The notes: a model not told the origin generated them from the letters alone. Numbered from the stretch's first letter, positions 1 to 9,681 are shown. The stretch is 64,000 bases of DNA from Streptomyces sp. I05A-00742 (GCF_013055795.1 NZ_JABETO010000009.1:62001-126000), one strand, 5' to 3'. A program made the numbers and translations.

Positions 1-939
1 CCTGCTGCATCCCGGACAGCTGGGTGATCGGCCCGAACAGTCGCTCGAGCAGGGTGGCGATGGCGATCAGCGTGCCGAGCTGGAAGGCCCTGTCGAATAC
101 GAGTCCGCCACCGATCCCGTAGACGATAGCCGTGGCGAGCGAGGCCATCAGCGTCATCATCACGAAGGCCATCCGGCCCCAGACGGAAAGGTTCACACCG
201 ATCTTCCGGTCCTGTCGGCACGGTCCGCGAATTCGGCCACCTCCTCGTCCGGACGGCCGAAGAGCTTGGAGAGCATCGCCCCCCGCACGTTGAACCGCTC
301 CTGCAGCCGCCCGCCGGGGCCGGTGTTCTCGTCCATCTGCCGTCGGGTGCGCCGCTGGATGACCCTCCCCAGGTGGACCCAGGGCACGATGAATATCGGA
401 ACCAGCGCCAGCGTGATGACGCCGACAAGCCAGACAGGTAGAACAGCTCGGCCAGCACCACCGCGACCATGACCGCACTGGTCACCGCCATCAGCAAACC
501 GCTGAACTGCTGCTGCGCCGTGATCAGTTCGGTGTGCAGCCCGGCCGGCAAGCACCCCTGTCTGGGTGCGTGTGAGAACGCGAGCGGCAGCCGCCGGACG
601 TGGTCGAGCGCCTGAACCCTCAGGTCGTAGGTGATCACCTGCCCGATCCGCCCGGAGATGTAGGCGGACACCAGCGACAGCCCGCGCGAGGACGGCGAGG
701 CGGGCGGCCAGGCATGCCATCAAGATCACGACCCCGCGGTCGTTCTTGACGATGCCGTTGTCGACGAGCTCCCTCAGCAGCAAGGGAGTTGCGGCGACGG
801 TAAGCGCCTCCATCGTGGCGACTACACCGAAGAGCGCCACGGTGCGGATGTGCGGGCGAAAGTAGGCGAGCACCCGGCGCACCGTGCCCGGGTGGATCGT
901 GGTCTGCCAGGGATCGGGATCGTCATCGCTCTTCCTCAC
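1..939 (-). pseudogene. Decayed ABC exporter (permease half), runs off the left edge
   Basis: Read on the minus strand, the N-terminus (start near 939) looks like an ABC exporter transmembrane domain: an RRVLAYFRPH opening, a membrane helix, then a PLLLRELVDNGIV stretch. The frame then changes. Family-like residues recur in other frames around 430-690 (TRTQTGVLAGR, WLVGVITLALVPIF) and a further shift near 205-225 is needed to join the next stretch (KIGVNLSVWGRMAF, AIATLLERLFGPITQ), which continues past base 1. At least three frameshifts are required, so I call it a pseudogene. The ATPase half is outside the window. It faces the same way as the vanHAX operon, but nothing shows a functional link. 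Confidence 0.75.
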
Positions 940-1290
940 CCCTGGTAGCGCAATACCATTTCCACGCAGGTGCCCCTCTCACACGACTCACGAAGCCAGC
1001 GAAGCCCCATCGTGCTGAATCAAGTCGATGTTCTCGCCCTCAGCCCCGGCTGCCGACGAGCCCCGCGTCGCGCGGCGACTGCCCGCCGCTCAGCGATCGT
1101 CGGGGTGAGTGCGAGCCGAGCCGGGGGCTGGACTGAGCATGTGGTGCAGGCCGCGGACCGTGTCGAAGGCGGTGGTCTCCGCCGAGGGGTTCCTTCCCGA
1201 CGCAACGCGTCGGGAAGGTTCATCGTGGGTTCCGTGCACCCCGCCGAGTGGCCGCCGTTGGCGACACGCGCGGTGCCAGTTCACCTGGCC
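940..1290. other. Intergenic stretch without a supported gene
   Basis: Between the ABC transporter remnant and the C39-like peptidase gene I find no reading frame with family-like residues on either strand. The only clear structure is the hairpin at 1192-1218, which lies just past the end of the van operon. Confidence 0.6.
1192..1218 (-). terminator. Hairpin at the end of the vanHAX-C39 operon
   Basis: Perfect 12-bp arms, ccttcccgacgc and gcgtcgggaagg, enclose a three-base loop. It lies 72 bases beyond the stop codon of the last gene of the minus-strand van operon. No T-run follows, which is common for Streptomyces terminators. Confidence 0.55.
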
Positions 1291-1962
1291 TCACCGGCCG
1301 GCGCTGACCAGGATTCCTCGTCCTGCGTGGAACCGCTCGAAGACGCGCAGGGGCAGCGATGCGGATTCCGCGTTGTAAGAGTAGCCCGACGGATTGTGGA
1401 ATCGCACGATCCCGCCGCGGACCGCATGAACCAGCACGAGGTGTCCTCCCCGACGCGGTTCGTGGGTGCTCGGGTCGCGAATCTCAGGAGACACCGAAGC
1501 GATCAGGACCTGCCCGGGGTGCACCGCTCGGGCGGATTCCCGAAGCGGTGTGTGTTCGACCAGTTGGCAGGTGAAGCCGAATTGTGAGCTGACCCAAGCC
1601 ATGAAGGGTCGGTATATCAGTCCCTGGACCTTGCCCTGGGGTTCCACCACGTAGCAACCCCAGTCGAGGGCCCGCGCGAGGAGTTCACGCATCGGCAGAC
1701 GGACATCCGTCCAGCCATGGAGCAGGGACTGTAAGCATGCCAAGCCGCAGATTTTGCGGGACCAGAACAGGTACTCCTCGCGCGAGTGGTATCCGTCGGA
1801 GGCCCAGCCGTGCAGTTGCGACGGATCGGTGCGCCTCAGGAAGACGTCGATACCCGATGGTGCGGCACGCCGGATGACGACCTCGTCGTTCCGGTCCAGG
1901 CTTCCCCACTGTGAGACGTAAGGGAGGCTTCTGTCATGTGATGGGAAAGTCGAAATAGACAT
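1291..1962 (-). CDS. C39-like papain-fold cysteine peptidase coupled to vanX
   Basis: A 223-residue cytoplasmic protein with no signal peptide or membrane segment. It resembles the Peptidase_C39_2 group: Gln18 in a PYVSQ motif, Cys72 in an ICGLAC motif, His174 in GGHLVLVH and Asn190 in FHNPSG would form the oxyanion hole and Cys-His-Asn triad. Its ATG at 1962 lies inside the 3' end of vanX, overlapping by 29 bases, so it belongs to the van operon and is probably translated by coupling. Codon 77, five residues past the proposed catalytic Cys, is TTA (complement of 1732-1734), the rare codon read by the bldA tRNA. Fold family inferred from motifs; substrate unknown. It is not one of the standard van proteins I know (H, A, X, J, K, Y, Z, W). 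Confidence 0.7.
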   Translation of the reverse strand: MSISTFPSHDRSLPYVSQWGSLDRNDEVVIRRAAPSGIDVFLRRTDPSQLHGWASDGYHSREEYLFWSRKICGLACLQSLLHGWTDVRLPMRELLARALDWGCYVVEPQGKVQGLIYRPFMAWVSSQFGFTCQLVEHTPLRESARAVHPGQVLIASVSPEIRDPSTHEPRRGGHLVLVHAVRGGIVRFHNPSGYSYNAESASLPLRVFERFHAGRGILVSAGR

Positions 1963-2542
1963 CTGCAAACGGCTCGCTTTCCAGCGTGTAGTGCCACCAC
2001 TCGCTGTCGTAGCGAGCAAATCCGCAGTCCTCCATGATGGAGCAAAGGTACTCGCGATTTTCCGCTTCGATGGGCCCTATTCCCTCTGCTCCATGATGCG
2101 AGATCGAGTCCATGAGGTCGTGGTCACCACCCATGCAAGCATTTTCCCCGGTGGCAAGGGTATAGAGCGTCAAGTCGACGGAACTGCCCCGGCTGTGGCC
2201 CGACTTGGCGGCCACATAGCCCTTGTCGAAAAGCTCGGACCTCTCGATGTTGGGGTAGTGGCGCTGCTTTGTCCGGCCGTCCTCCGGCTGTTTTGACCAG
2301 CGCAGGAAGCAGTCGACGGCACGTTGCGGACGGTATCCGTCCCAGACAAGCAAGCCGAAGCCGTGGGACGCGGCTTTTTCCTGCGCTCGCCCCAGGGCTG
2401 CGCACAAGGCTTTGGTGCCGACTATCCGATTCACCAGGTATCCGTCTACCGGCTGTCCGGTGAAGTTGTCCCGGGTGGCGTACTTGGCATCCCAGCGGAT
2501 GCCGGGCACCAGCTCGTCCAGGTACACGAAGTCACCGTTCAT
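1934..2542 (-). CDS. vanX: VanX, D-Ala-D-Ala dipeptidase
   Basis: A 202-residue zinc dipeptidase that hydrolyses D-Ala-D-Ala, so only D-Ala-D-Lac precursors reach the wall. All key residues sit at the enterococcal VanX numbers: Arg71 (DGYRPQ), zinc ligands His116 and Asp123 in the SGHSRGSSVD motif, catalytic Glu181 and zinc ligand His184 in EWWH. The ATG at 2542 overlaps the vanA stop as ATGA, so the two are translationally coupled. It is third in the operon vanH-vanA-vanX-C39 peptidase. No signal peptide, so cytoplasmic as expected. No sign of decay. Confidence 0.96.
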   Translation of the reverse strand: MNGDFVYLDELVPGIRWDAKYATRDNFTGQPVDGYLVNRIVGTKALCAALGRAQEKAASHGFGLLVWDGYRPQRAVDCFLRWSKQPEDGRTKQRHYPNIERSELFDKGYVAAKSGHSRGSSVDLTLYTLATGENACMGGDHDLMDSISHHGAEGIGPIEAENREYLCSIMEDCGFARYDSEWWHYTLESEPFADVYFDFPIT

Positions 2543-3579
2543 CGCTTTTTCCGGTCCCGTGTTATTGACACGAGCCGGTCGAGGACGTCGGAGAGCGGCA
2601 TCCCTGCGGCGGCCATCATCCGGGGGTAGCGACTGTAGGAGGTCATGCCGGGAAAGGTGTTGACTTCGTTGAGTACCACCTGGCCGTCGTCCTGGAGGAA
2701 CATGTCCACGCGGGCAAGCCCCTGGCAGCCCAGTGTGCGGTAGATGGTCTTGGCACTCTCTTGGACGCGCCGACGCGATTCTTCGGAGATGTCGGCGGGA
2801 ACGATGAACGCCGAGTTGTCCGAACCAGTCTCGGGTGAGGCCTCCTGGTGGATCCTGAAGAATCCGTGCGAGAGGGCTACACGGTCCACCTCGCCCGCGA
2901 TCGGGGCGGAGGGGTCCCCCAGGATCGCGCAGCCGACCTCGCTCCCGGGCACAGCCTCTTCGATCAGGACCTTCGAGTCGTACTGCCGTGCGGCGTCCAG
3001 TGCACCCGGCAAGTCCTCCGCGCCGGCAACTTTGCTGACGCCGAAGGATGAGCCCGAACGGGCCGGCTTCACGAAGACCGGATAAAGAAGTTGGTCGGCG
3101 GCGACCTTCTCGTTCTCCGTGACTACCCAGAAGTTTGGCGTGGCGATGCCCGCGCTCTTGGCGACGGTATGGGTCAGGGATTTGTCCATGCAAATGGCAG
3201 AGCTCTGGATGTCGCAGCCGGCATAGGGAACGCCGGAGAGCTCCAACAGGCCCTGGATCGCGCCGTCTTCGCCGAGTGTGCCGTGCAGAACGGGCAACAC
3301 GAGGTCCAGACGGACCACTTCGAATCGTTCCTGTTCCAGGACGAGCAGTCCGTGGACGCTTCGGTCGGGCGACAGCATGACCGGACGAGCCTCTGCGTCC
3401 TCCCAGCCTGCGTCAGGGGAGTCACAGAGCTGCCAGGCACCGGACTGCGTTATGCCGATCCAGTACGGTTCATATTTGTCGGTGTCAAGGTTCTTTGCGA
3501 CCTCTTTGGCGGACTTGACGGAGACGGGGTGTTCTTCGGAAGAGCCCCCGAAGATGATTCCGATCTTCAACTTGTTCAT
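2539..3579 (-). CDS. vanA: VanA-type D-alanine--D-lactate ligase
   Basis: A 346-residue ATP-grasp ligase that makes D-Ala-D-Lac, the precursor vancomycin binds poorly. The N-terminal GIIFGGSSEEHPVS motif, the ATP-binding FVKPARSGSSFG and the magnesium-binding NEVNTFPGMT near the end are all present. His244 in the omega loop (FRIHQEASPE) falls at the same number as the lactate-selecting histidine of enterococcal VanA, which separates this enzyme from ordinary Ddl ligases. The start overlaps the vanH stop as ATGA and the stop overlaps the vanX start in the same way. Intact. Confidence 0.97.
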   Translation of the reverse strand: MNKLKIGIIFGGSSEEHPVSVKSAKEVAKNLDTDKYEPYWIGITQSGAWQLCDSPDAGWEDAEARPVMLSPDRSVHGLLVLEQERFEVVRLDLVLPVLHGTLGEDGAIQGLLELSGVPYAGCDIQSSAICMDKSLTHTVAKSAGIATPNFWVVTENEKVAADQLLYPVFVKPARSGSSFGVSKVAGAEDLPGALDAARQYDSKVLIEEAVPGSEVGCAILGDPSAPIAGEVDRVALSHGFFRIHQEASPETGSDNSAFIVPADISEESRRRVQESAKTIYRTLGCQGLARVDMFLQDDGQVVLNEVNTFPGMTSYSRYPRMMAAAGMPLSDVLDRLVSITRDRKKR

Positions 3580-4607
3580 GCTTTCCCGCTTTCAAAGTCA
3601 AGGCAGTTGAGGAGACTGTTCCTGATGGTGTCGCTCAGTGCGTGGTTGGTGTAATAGGCCGTGTGCGGGCTGATGAGAACATTCGGCAGCTTTTGTAGCC
3701 GCAACAGCGAGCGGTTCTCGATGGGCTTGCTCCGGCAGTCGGTGTAGAAGATTCCTTCCTCACCGTCGAGGACGTCCAACGCCGCGCCGCCCAGCCTGCC
3801 GCTCTCCAACGCCCACAGGAGAGCGTCGGTATCGATTAGTGGCCCGCGTCCGGTGTTGACGATGAACGCGCCGTGTTTCATCTGCTCGATGCGTCGGCGA
3901 TCGATGAGATGGCGGGTTTTCGCGGTGAGCGGGGTATGGAGCGTGACAATGTCGCTGTGCCGAAGCAGCTCGTCGACCGACGTGTAATCGGCGGGGGCCT
4001 TGGGGCGATTGTCGTAGGCCAGCACACGGCAGCCGAAGCCTCGCAGTCGGTCGATGACTGCTGTGCCGATACGCCCTGTGCCGACCACTCCGACAGTCAA
4101 GTCGCGCAGCTCTTTGCCGCGTGTCTCACTCAGCCGGTAGTCATGAGCGTCGGTGCGACGGATGGTGTCCTTCGCGTGACGCACGGCCATGAGCATCAGC
4201 ATGAGCGTGTAGTCGGCAACACTGTCGGGGGAATAAGCCACGTTCCCGACGGAGATACCGACGCTTTCCGCATGGCTCACGTCGATGTGGTTGTATCCGA
4301 CGCTTCGAGTGGAGAGATACTCCACACCTACGCGGCTCAGTGCGCTGAGCGTGGCACGCGTGACGTGCGTCTTGTGGCCGATGCTGACGCATCGGTTCCC
4401 GACTGCCAGGTCGATATTGGCCTCGGATACCGCTGCCTTCGTGATGGTCGGCACCACGCCAAAGCGAGGCGCTATTTCTCGGAAGAGAAGAGCCTCGTCC
4501 TGATCGCACCCATAGACCGTGATTCCCGTTGTCGGGACAGTCCGTGAGGTCGCCACCGGCGCTCGGGTGCGGCACGTCGCCGCTCGTGTTGGTCCGCTGG
4601 AACTCAT
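3576..4607 (-). CDS. vanH: VanH, D-lactate dehydrogenase
   Basis: A 343-residue NADH-dependent 2-hydroxyacid dehydrogenase that reduces pyruvate to D-lactate for VanA. The nucleotide-binding GTGRIG motif is at 176-181; the catalytic Arg254 (NTGRGPLID), Glu283/284 and His315 (SPHTAYY) are present. About 27 residues precede the conserved GITVYGC start of the family. The ATG at 4607 is preferred because it ends the conserved promoter/start cassette also found before murF2. First gene of the resistance operon, expected to be induced by VanR/VanS when glycopeptide is sensed. Confidence 0.95.
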   Translation of the reverse strand: MSSSGPTRAATCRTRAPVATSRTVPTTGITVYGCDQDEALLFREIAPRFGVVPTITKAAVSEANIDLAVGNRCVSIGHKTHVTRATLSALSRVGVEYLSTRSVGYNHIDVSHAESVGISVGNVAYSPDSVADYTLMLMLMAVRHAKDTIRRTDAHDYRLSETRGKELRDLTVGVVGTGRIGTAVIDRLRGFGCRVLAYDNRPKAPADYTSVDELLRHSDIVTLHTPLTAKTRHLIDRRRIEQMKHGAFIVNTGRGPLIDTDALLWALESGRLGGAALDVLDGEEGIFYTDCRSKPIENRSLLRLQKLPNVLISPHTAYYTNHALSDTIRNSLLNCLDFESGKA

Positions 4608-4679
4608 GCCTTCCAGTCAAGAGGACCTGGTGTTGCCGGCGCGTATGCATTTTTTGATATGCCGACGATATGTTGCCGG
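4605..4679 (-). promoter_or_regulatory. van promoter/start cassette, copy 1 (vanH)
   Basis: Read on the minus strand, 73 nt ending in the vanH ATG align without a gap with copy 2 before murF2 (about 58 of 73 identical by eye) and with one single-base gap to copy 3 before vanY. The core is catatcgtcggcatat, then an A-run, a second similar half (catacgcgccggcaac), then ttgactggaaggcatg. The two halves look like imperfect direct repeats starting 25 nt apart, as expected for an OmpR/PhoB-type regulator such as VanR. The VanR assignment is inferred from position only. Bases 4680-4880, between copies 1 and 2, show no gene. Confidence 0.7.
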
Positions 4680-4880
4680 CCGCTACAAGCGCAGGCCGAT
4701 GCTCGACCTGATCTGCAAAGGCGAGTCCCCAGCCCCTAGCGGATGCCGACGAGGCGAACGCGCAGGCCGGCAGCGCTGCTGTCGGACCTGGTGCTCACAC
4801 TGTCGGAGGGCCCGGTCGATCCCATGAGCGAGCCGGCGCGGCCGCCCAGCCGCGGCCATGGCCCTCGCGGGATGTCGGTC

Positions 4881-4953
4881 GGCACCATATCGTCCGCGTA
4901 TCGAAAACTGCATACATGCTGACAACATCACGCTCCTTTGACTGGAAGGCATG
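4881..4953 (+). promoter_or_regulatory. van promoter/start cassette, copy 2 (murF2)
   Basis: The same 73-nt block as before vanH, on the other strand, ending in an ATG at 4951. Conserved elements include cgtccgcgtatcgaaaac, the catac and caacat blocks and the shared ttgactggaaggcatg. It points to co-regulation of murF2 with vanHAX. Confidence 0.7.
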
Positions 4954-5070
4954 TTTTCCAGCGAACCAGCCTCTGCCATCCGCTACCTCGCCAGCCCGCC
5001 CCCGATCGCCGTCACAGCGACCGGACGGTTGTTGCCGCGCTTCACCGATCCTTGCGCGGTCCAGGCATGA
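4951..5070 (+). CDS. Small upstream ORF coupled to murF2 (39 residues)
   Basis: The ATG that ends cassette copy 2 opens a 39-codon frame that closes with TGA at 5068-5070, overlapping the murF2 ATG as ATGA. Its first residues, MFSSEP, match the VanH start MSSSGP, and the DNA stays similar for about 17 bases past the ATG, so it looks like a stub of vanH carried along when the promoter was duplicated. It may work only as a leader that delivers ribosomes to murF2. Low complexity, no domain. Confidence 0.45.
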   Translation: MFSSEPASAIRYLASPPPIAVTATGRLLPRFTDPCAVQA

Positions 5071-6422
5071 TCGCGCTCAGCCTCGGCGAGATCGCCACAG
5101 TAGTCGGTGGGACGGTCAAGGGCGACGACGCCGTGACAGTGACCGCCCCGGCCGTGCTCGACAGCCGCCAGGCCGAGCCGGGCGGCCTCTTCGTCGCCTT
5201 CGCCGGCGAACACGTCGACGGCCACGACTACGCCGTCCAGGCCGGCCGGGCCGGCGCGGTGGCCGTGCTCGGCTCCCGGCCCACGGCGCTGCCGACCGTC
5301 GTGGTCGAGGACGCCAAGGCCGCGTTGCAGGCGCTCGCCGCCCACGTCGTGGCACAGTTGCGCGACCGGCTGACCGTCGTCGGAGTGACCGGATCCCGCG
5401 GCAAGACCAGCACCAAGGACCTGCTGGCGGCCATCCTGTCGAGTTCCGCGCCGACGATCGCCACGATCGGCTCGCTCAACAACGAACTCGGCATGCCCCT
5501 CACCATGCTGCGTTCCACCGAGGCCACCCGGTTCCTCGTCCTTGAGATGGGCGTCCGCCGTATCGGTGACATCTCCAAACTCACCGGCCTGGTCGCACCC
5601 GACGTCAGTGTCGTCCTCAACGTCGGCCAGGCCCACCTCAGCCACCTCGGGTCGCGCGAGGCGATCGCCCGGGCCAAGGGTGAACTGGTGCAGGGTCTGG
5701 CGCCCGGCGGCACCGCGGTCCTGAACGCCGACGATCCCCGGGTGGCCGCGATGCGCTCGCTCACCGACCGCCCGGTGCTGACGTTCGGCCAAGCGGAACA
5801 TGCCGACGTTCGCGTGCTCGACGTGGTCCTCGACCGGCTCGCCCGGCCGTCCTTCACCCTGCGGACCGCCGCCACCTGTGCTCCGGTCACGCTGCCGCTC
5901 GTGGGCACTCACCAGGCGCTCAACGCGTCGGCTGCCGCGGCGGCGGGGCTGGCGGCCGGCGTCTCCCTCGATGTGGCAGCGGCGGCGCTGCCCACGGTCT
6001 CGCTGTCGAAGTGGCGCTTGGAGCTACGCGACCTCGCCGACGGCGCGACGCTGCTCGACGACTCCTTCAACGCCGACCCCGACTCGACCCGTGCCGCCCT
6101 GGACACGCTGGCGGCAATCGAGGGCAAGCGCCGCATCGCCGTCCTCGGCGAGATGCTTGAACTCGGCGACGACAGCGAGGCCCAGCACCACGCCATCGGG
6201 GAGTACGCCGCCTTCCGTGCCGACGTGGTGCTCGCGGTCGGCGCCCGGCCGCTCGCTGACGGTGCCGGAGAGCGGGCGGTGGCGCTGTCCGACAACGCCG
6301 CGGCCGTCGAGTGGCTGCGCGGCCGGCTCACCGCCGGCGATGTGGTGCTCGTCAAGGCCTCCCGCGGGGCGCGCCTCGACGAGGTCGCCGCCGCGCTCAC
6401 GTCCGGGCCCCATCCGCAATAG
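5067..6422 (+). CDS. murF2: MurF-type UDP-MurNAc-tripeptide ligase (second copy, van-associated)
   Basis: A 451-residue Mur ligase that adds a D-Ala-D-X dipeptide to UDP-MurNAc-tripeptide. The ATP-binding loop [13 protein letters not shown] is at about 106-118, followed by an [11 protein letters not shown] segment, a [26 protein letters not shown] core and the [10 protein letters not shown] motif of the C-terminal domain. MurF copies next to vanHAX are known in glycopeptide producers, where they are thought to favour D-Ala-D-Lac. Divergent from vanH and preceded by its own copy of the van cassette. An alternative TTG start at 4938 would add a non-family N-terminus, so ATG 5067 is chosen. It converges with vanS, with 151 bases between the two stops. 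Confidence 0.9.
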   Translation: MIALSLGEIATVVGGTVKGDDAVTVTAPAVLDSRQAEPGGLFVAFAGEHVDGHDYAVQAGRAGAVAVLGSRPTALPTVVVEDAKAALQALAAHVVAQLRDRLTVVGVTGSRGKTSTKDLLAAILSSSAPTIATIGSLNNELGMPLTMLRSTEATRFLVLEMGVRRIGDISKLTGLVAPDVSVVLNVGQAHLSHLGSREAIARAKGELVQGLAPGGTAVLNADDPRVAAMRSLTDRPVLTFGQAEHADVRVLDVVLDRLARPSFTLRTAATCAPVTLPLVGTHQALNASAAAAAGLAAGVSLDVAAAALPTVSLSKWRLELRDLADGATLLDDSFNADPDSTRAALDTLAAIEGKRRIAVLGEMLELGDDSEAQHHAIGEYAAFRADVVLAVGARPLADGAGERAVALSDNAAAVEWLRGRLTAGDVVLVKASRGARLDEVAAALTSGPHPQ

Positions 6423-6573
6423 TTCCCTGCGATCCCAGCCTGGGCGTCGGTGAACAGTGAGTGGGGGTCGACGGCGGCGGCCCGCATCTCGTTGCCGCCG
6501 GCATCTGGGCCGGGGCGGAGGACACGCCTGGTACGGCTACGGCGCCTCCGCCACGGCCGAGAGGGAGGGTTCG

Positions 6574-7687
6574 TCAGGCCCGATCGTCATCTGCTGGGGT
6601 GTGCGCTGCCGCGGCGGGCAGTTGCACCGTGACGCGGAGGCCGCCGGCGGGGCGGGGGGTGAGGGTGAGGGTTCCGTCGTGTGCCTGGGTGATGGTCTTG
6701 ACGATCGCCAGGCCGAGACCGACGCCCGCGTGGCTGCTGTGTATGCGTTCGGTACCGCGCTGGAATGGTTCGGTAAGGGTCGAGACCAGTTGTGGGGTGA
6801 GCTTCTCGCCGGTGTTCTCGACAGTGAGGACAACCGTATGGGAGCGGACGCTGGTATTCACCCATACGGCGCCCTTTTCAGGCAGGTTGTGGCCGATCGC
6901 GTTGTGCAGAAGATTCGTGGTCATCTGTAGCAGGAGCGCAGGTGAGCCGATGGTGGTGCCCACGTCGCCGGAGGTTTCGATGGTGACGCCCTGCTTTTCT
7001 GCCAGGGGGAGGAGCGTTTCAGTGGCTTCTTCCGCCAGGAGGGACAGGTCGACGCGTTCCCTGGAGAATGACTGCTGGTTGGCGCGGCTGAGCAGGAGCA
7101 GTGCTTCAGTGAGGTCGATGGCTCGGGTGTTGACCACGCGGAGGCGCTCGACAAGCTCGCCGGTGTCGTAGTGCGGATCGTTGCGGGCCACGTCGAGAAG
7201 CGCCTGCGTGACCGCCAGCGGGGTACGCAGTTCGTGAGAGGCGTTGGCCGCGAATCGCTGCTGTTCGGCGACGTGGGCTTCGAGCTGCGCGAGCATGGTG
7301 TCGAAGGAGTCGGCGAGTTCGCGGAACTCGTCCCGGCGGCCCGCCAGGCGGATCCGGTAGGAGAGCGGTCCGTTCGCCACCCTGCGTGTGGCGTCGGTGA
7401 TGCGTATCAGCGGGGCGAGCATCCGGCCGGCCAGAATCCACCCGCCCACGAGGCCGAACACGAGTAGGAACGCCAGCGCCAGGATTCCCGCCGGGACGAA
7501 GACGACCGGGCCGAAATTGCTCGGGTCGAAGACGCGCAGGAAGTCGGACCGGTCGGGGACGTCCAGGCTGTTCGACCTGCCCCGCAGAAGGAACACCCAC
7601 GCGGCGGCGAGCAGCAAGGCGCCCGCGATCACGAGGAACCCGGCGTAGCTGAGGGTGAACTTGAGGCGGACGCTCAACCCTTGACGC

Positions 7688-7713
<26 letters not shown>
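6574..7713 (-). CDS. vanS: VanS sensor histidine kinase
   Basis: A 379-residue membrane sensor kinase. Two transmembrane segments (about 17-43 and 70-96) enclose a short extracytoplasmic loop, followed by a HAMP linker. The H-box FAANASHELRTPL places the phosphorylated histidine at 160; the N-box (NLLHNAIGHN) and G-boxes (GVGLGLAIVK) follow. The small sensor loop resembles the Streptomyces VanS type, thought to respond to glycopeptides directly. The ATG at 7713 overlaps the vanR reading frame by 26 bases, so the two are co-translated in the order vanR-vanS. Confidence 0.93.
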
Positions 7714-8383
<670 letters not shown>

Positions 8384-8400
8384 AGCCTGATGCTACGAGC

Positions 8401-8472
8401 CGGCGCATATCGTCGGCATATGGAAAACCGGATACGGGCTGGCAACATCCCGCCCCCTTGACTGGAGGCATG
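8401..8472 (+). promoter_or_regulatory. van promoter/start cassette, copy 3 (vanY remnant)
   Basis: The third copy aligns with the other two over its whole length with one missing base (ggaggcatg instead of ggaaggcatg). The block cgtcggcata is identical to the vanH copy. It ends in the ATG of the truncated vanY and lies just upstream of divergent vanR. Confidence 0.7.
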
Positions 8473-8775
8473 AACGAGCCACACGTTATCCCACCTCGGC
8501 CCCGTGACCGGCTGTTCGCCGTACTCGCGGTGGTGCTCGCCGTGCTCCTGCTCCCCGTGGCGTTCGTCCGCGATCCCGGCCGCGCCCGTGAACTGGCCTG
8601 TGGCTGGGCGTTGGGGATCCGCTTTCCAGCCGAGGATCTCACCGGGCTCACCGAGGGTGCCAGGGCGGCGTTCACCGCTGCGCGCTGAGGCGCTCTGGCG
8701 TCATGGGCAGCTCATCGGCCTCACCTCCGGGTACCGCGATCCCCTCGTCCAGCAGCGGTTGTTCGACGAGGAGGT
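8470..8775 (+). pseudogene. vanY: Truncated, frameshifted VanY-type D,D-carboxypeptidase
   Basis: Starts with a membrane anchor (RLFAVLAVVLAVLLLPVAFV, residues about 14-33), as expected for a VanY that trims terminal D-Ala from wall precursors outside the membrane. The frame stops at 8688 right after ARAAFTAAR; the family text continues in another frame (AEALWRHGQLIGLTSGYRDP) and ends at about RLFDEEV, before the zinc-binding SxHxxGxAxD and HWH-type motifs. Both a frameshift and a lost 3' end make it non-functional. It sits behind cassette copy 3, so it was once part of the same regulon. Confidence 0.7.
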
Positions 8776-9345
8776 GCTGTGCACCGGCGCCCGGGTGCTG
8801 TTCGTTCATGGTCCCGGCGGTGTCGGCAAGTCGGCGCTGCTGGGACGCTTCGCCCAGCGGGCCAAGGAAGCGGATCGCAACGTACTGATGCCGGGCGGGC
8901 GGATTCTCGAGGACTCTCCCGCAGCCTTCGTCGCCGAGGCCGGGGCGGTGCTCGCCGACGAGCGCGCGGTGCTGCTGATCGGCACCTTCGAGCGGACGCG
9001 GGGCTCGGAGAGCCGGCTGCGCGAGCAGTTCCTGCCGGTGCTGCCGACCGGTGCGCTGGTGGTGATAGCTGATCGCATACCCCCGGACATGATGTGGCGG
9101 GCAGACCCCGGCTGGGCCGACATGGTGCGGATCACCGAGCTGGGTGGGCTGGGACGCGTGAACGCCGCCGCGCTGCTGGACTCTCGCGGTGTGGCCGGTG
9201 AGCCGCACGAGCCGCTGCTCGCCTTTGCCGGCGGGCACCCGTTTGCCCTGTCGCTCGGTGCCACGGCTGCTGGGGAGGGTGCCGTCAGCAGCACCGCGGT
9301 GGCGGTCCGTGACAGCGGCGCCGGCTCGCGCTGGAGGCCTCAGCC
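8776..9345 (+). pseudogene. Fragment of an NB-ARC/LuxR-type ATPase regulator
   Basis: In frame with the second half of the vanY remnant, the text changes abruptly to an ATPase module: VLFVHGPGGVGKSALL (Walker A), VLADERAVLLIGTFERT (Walker B region) and a later VVIADRIPPDMMW sensor stretch. The usual N-terminal part and the C-terminal HTH domain are missing, and the family-like sequence fades near 9340. Best read as an internal fragment joined to vanY by deletion or recombination. Family assignment rests on the P-loop context. Confidence 0.55.
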
Positions 9346-9681
9346 CTGCGCCGGGCGCTGAAGGCCGCGGGGTTGTCTGATCCGCTGCGGGTGATCGGCG
9401 TCGATGCCGTCGGCAGCGCCCTCTGCGGCCGGCCAGACCAGCCGGGACGCAAACAGAGCGGCATCGGCAACAGCCTGATCCCGGGCAACCTGGACTACGC
9501 GCAGATCGACGAGGTCCACTGGCTGAACGACCGGGAAGCCTTCGCCGCGACTCGCGCCCTCGCTCGGGACAAGGGCATTTTCGCTGGCAAGCGGTTCCGG
9601 AACGGCCTTCGCCGCGATCAGTGCGAACCACGACCGGATAGGCGAGCTGCCGGCCGGGGCCTTGCAGCCGGGGGGCTGTAG
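9340..9681 (+). pseudogene. Fragment of a PLP-dependent cysteine synthase-like enzyme
   Basis: The frame reads RVIGVDAVGSALCG, then NLDYAQIDEVHWLNDREAF and ARDKGIFAG, which resembles the C-terminal third of cysteine synthase-family enzymes, where the last motif precedes a Gly/Ser-rich phosphate loop. That loop and the N-terminal lysine-containing half are absent; after 9600 the sequence no longer looks like the family. Non-functional remnant. Assignment is tentative. Confidence 0.4.

Noticed and set aside
6460..6560. A BadF/ROK-kinase start (VGVDGGGPHLVAAGIW) downstream of murF2
   Set aside because: Only about 16 residues fit, then the frame becomes Pro/Arg-rich and overlaps vanS antisense. 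Too little to call even a remnant.
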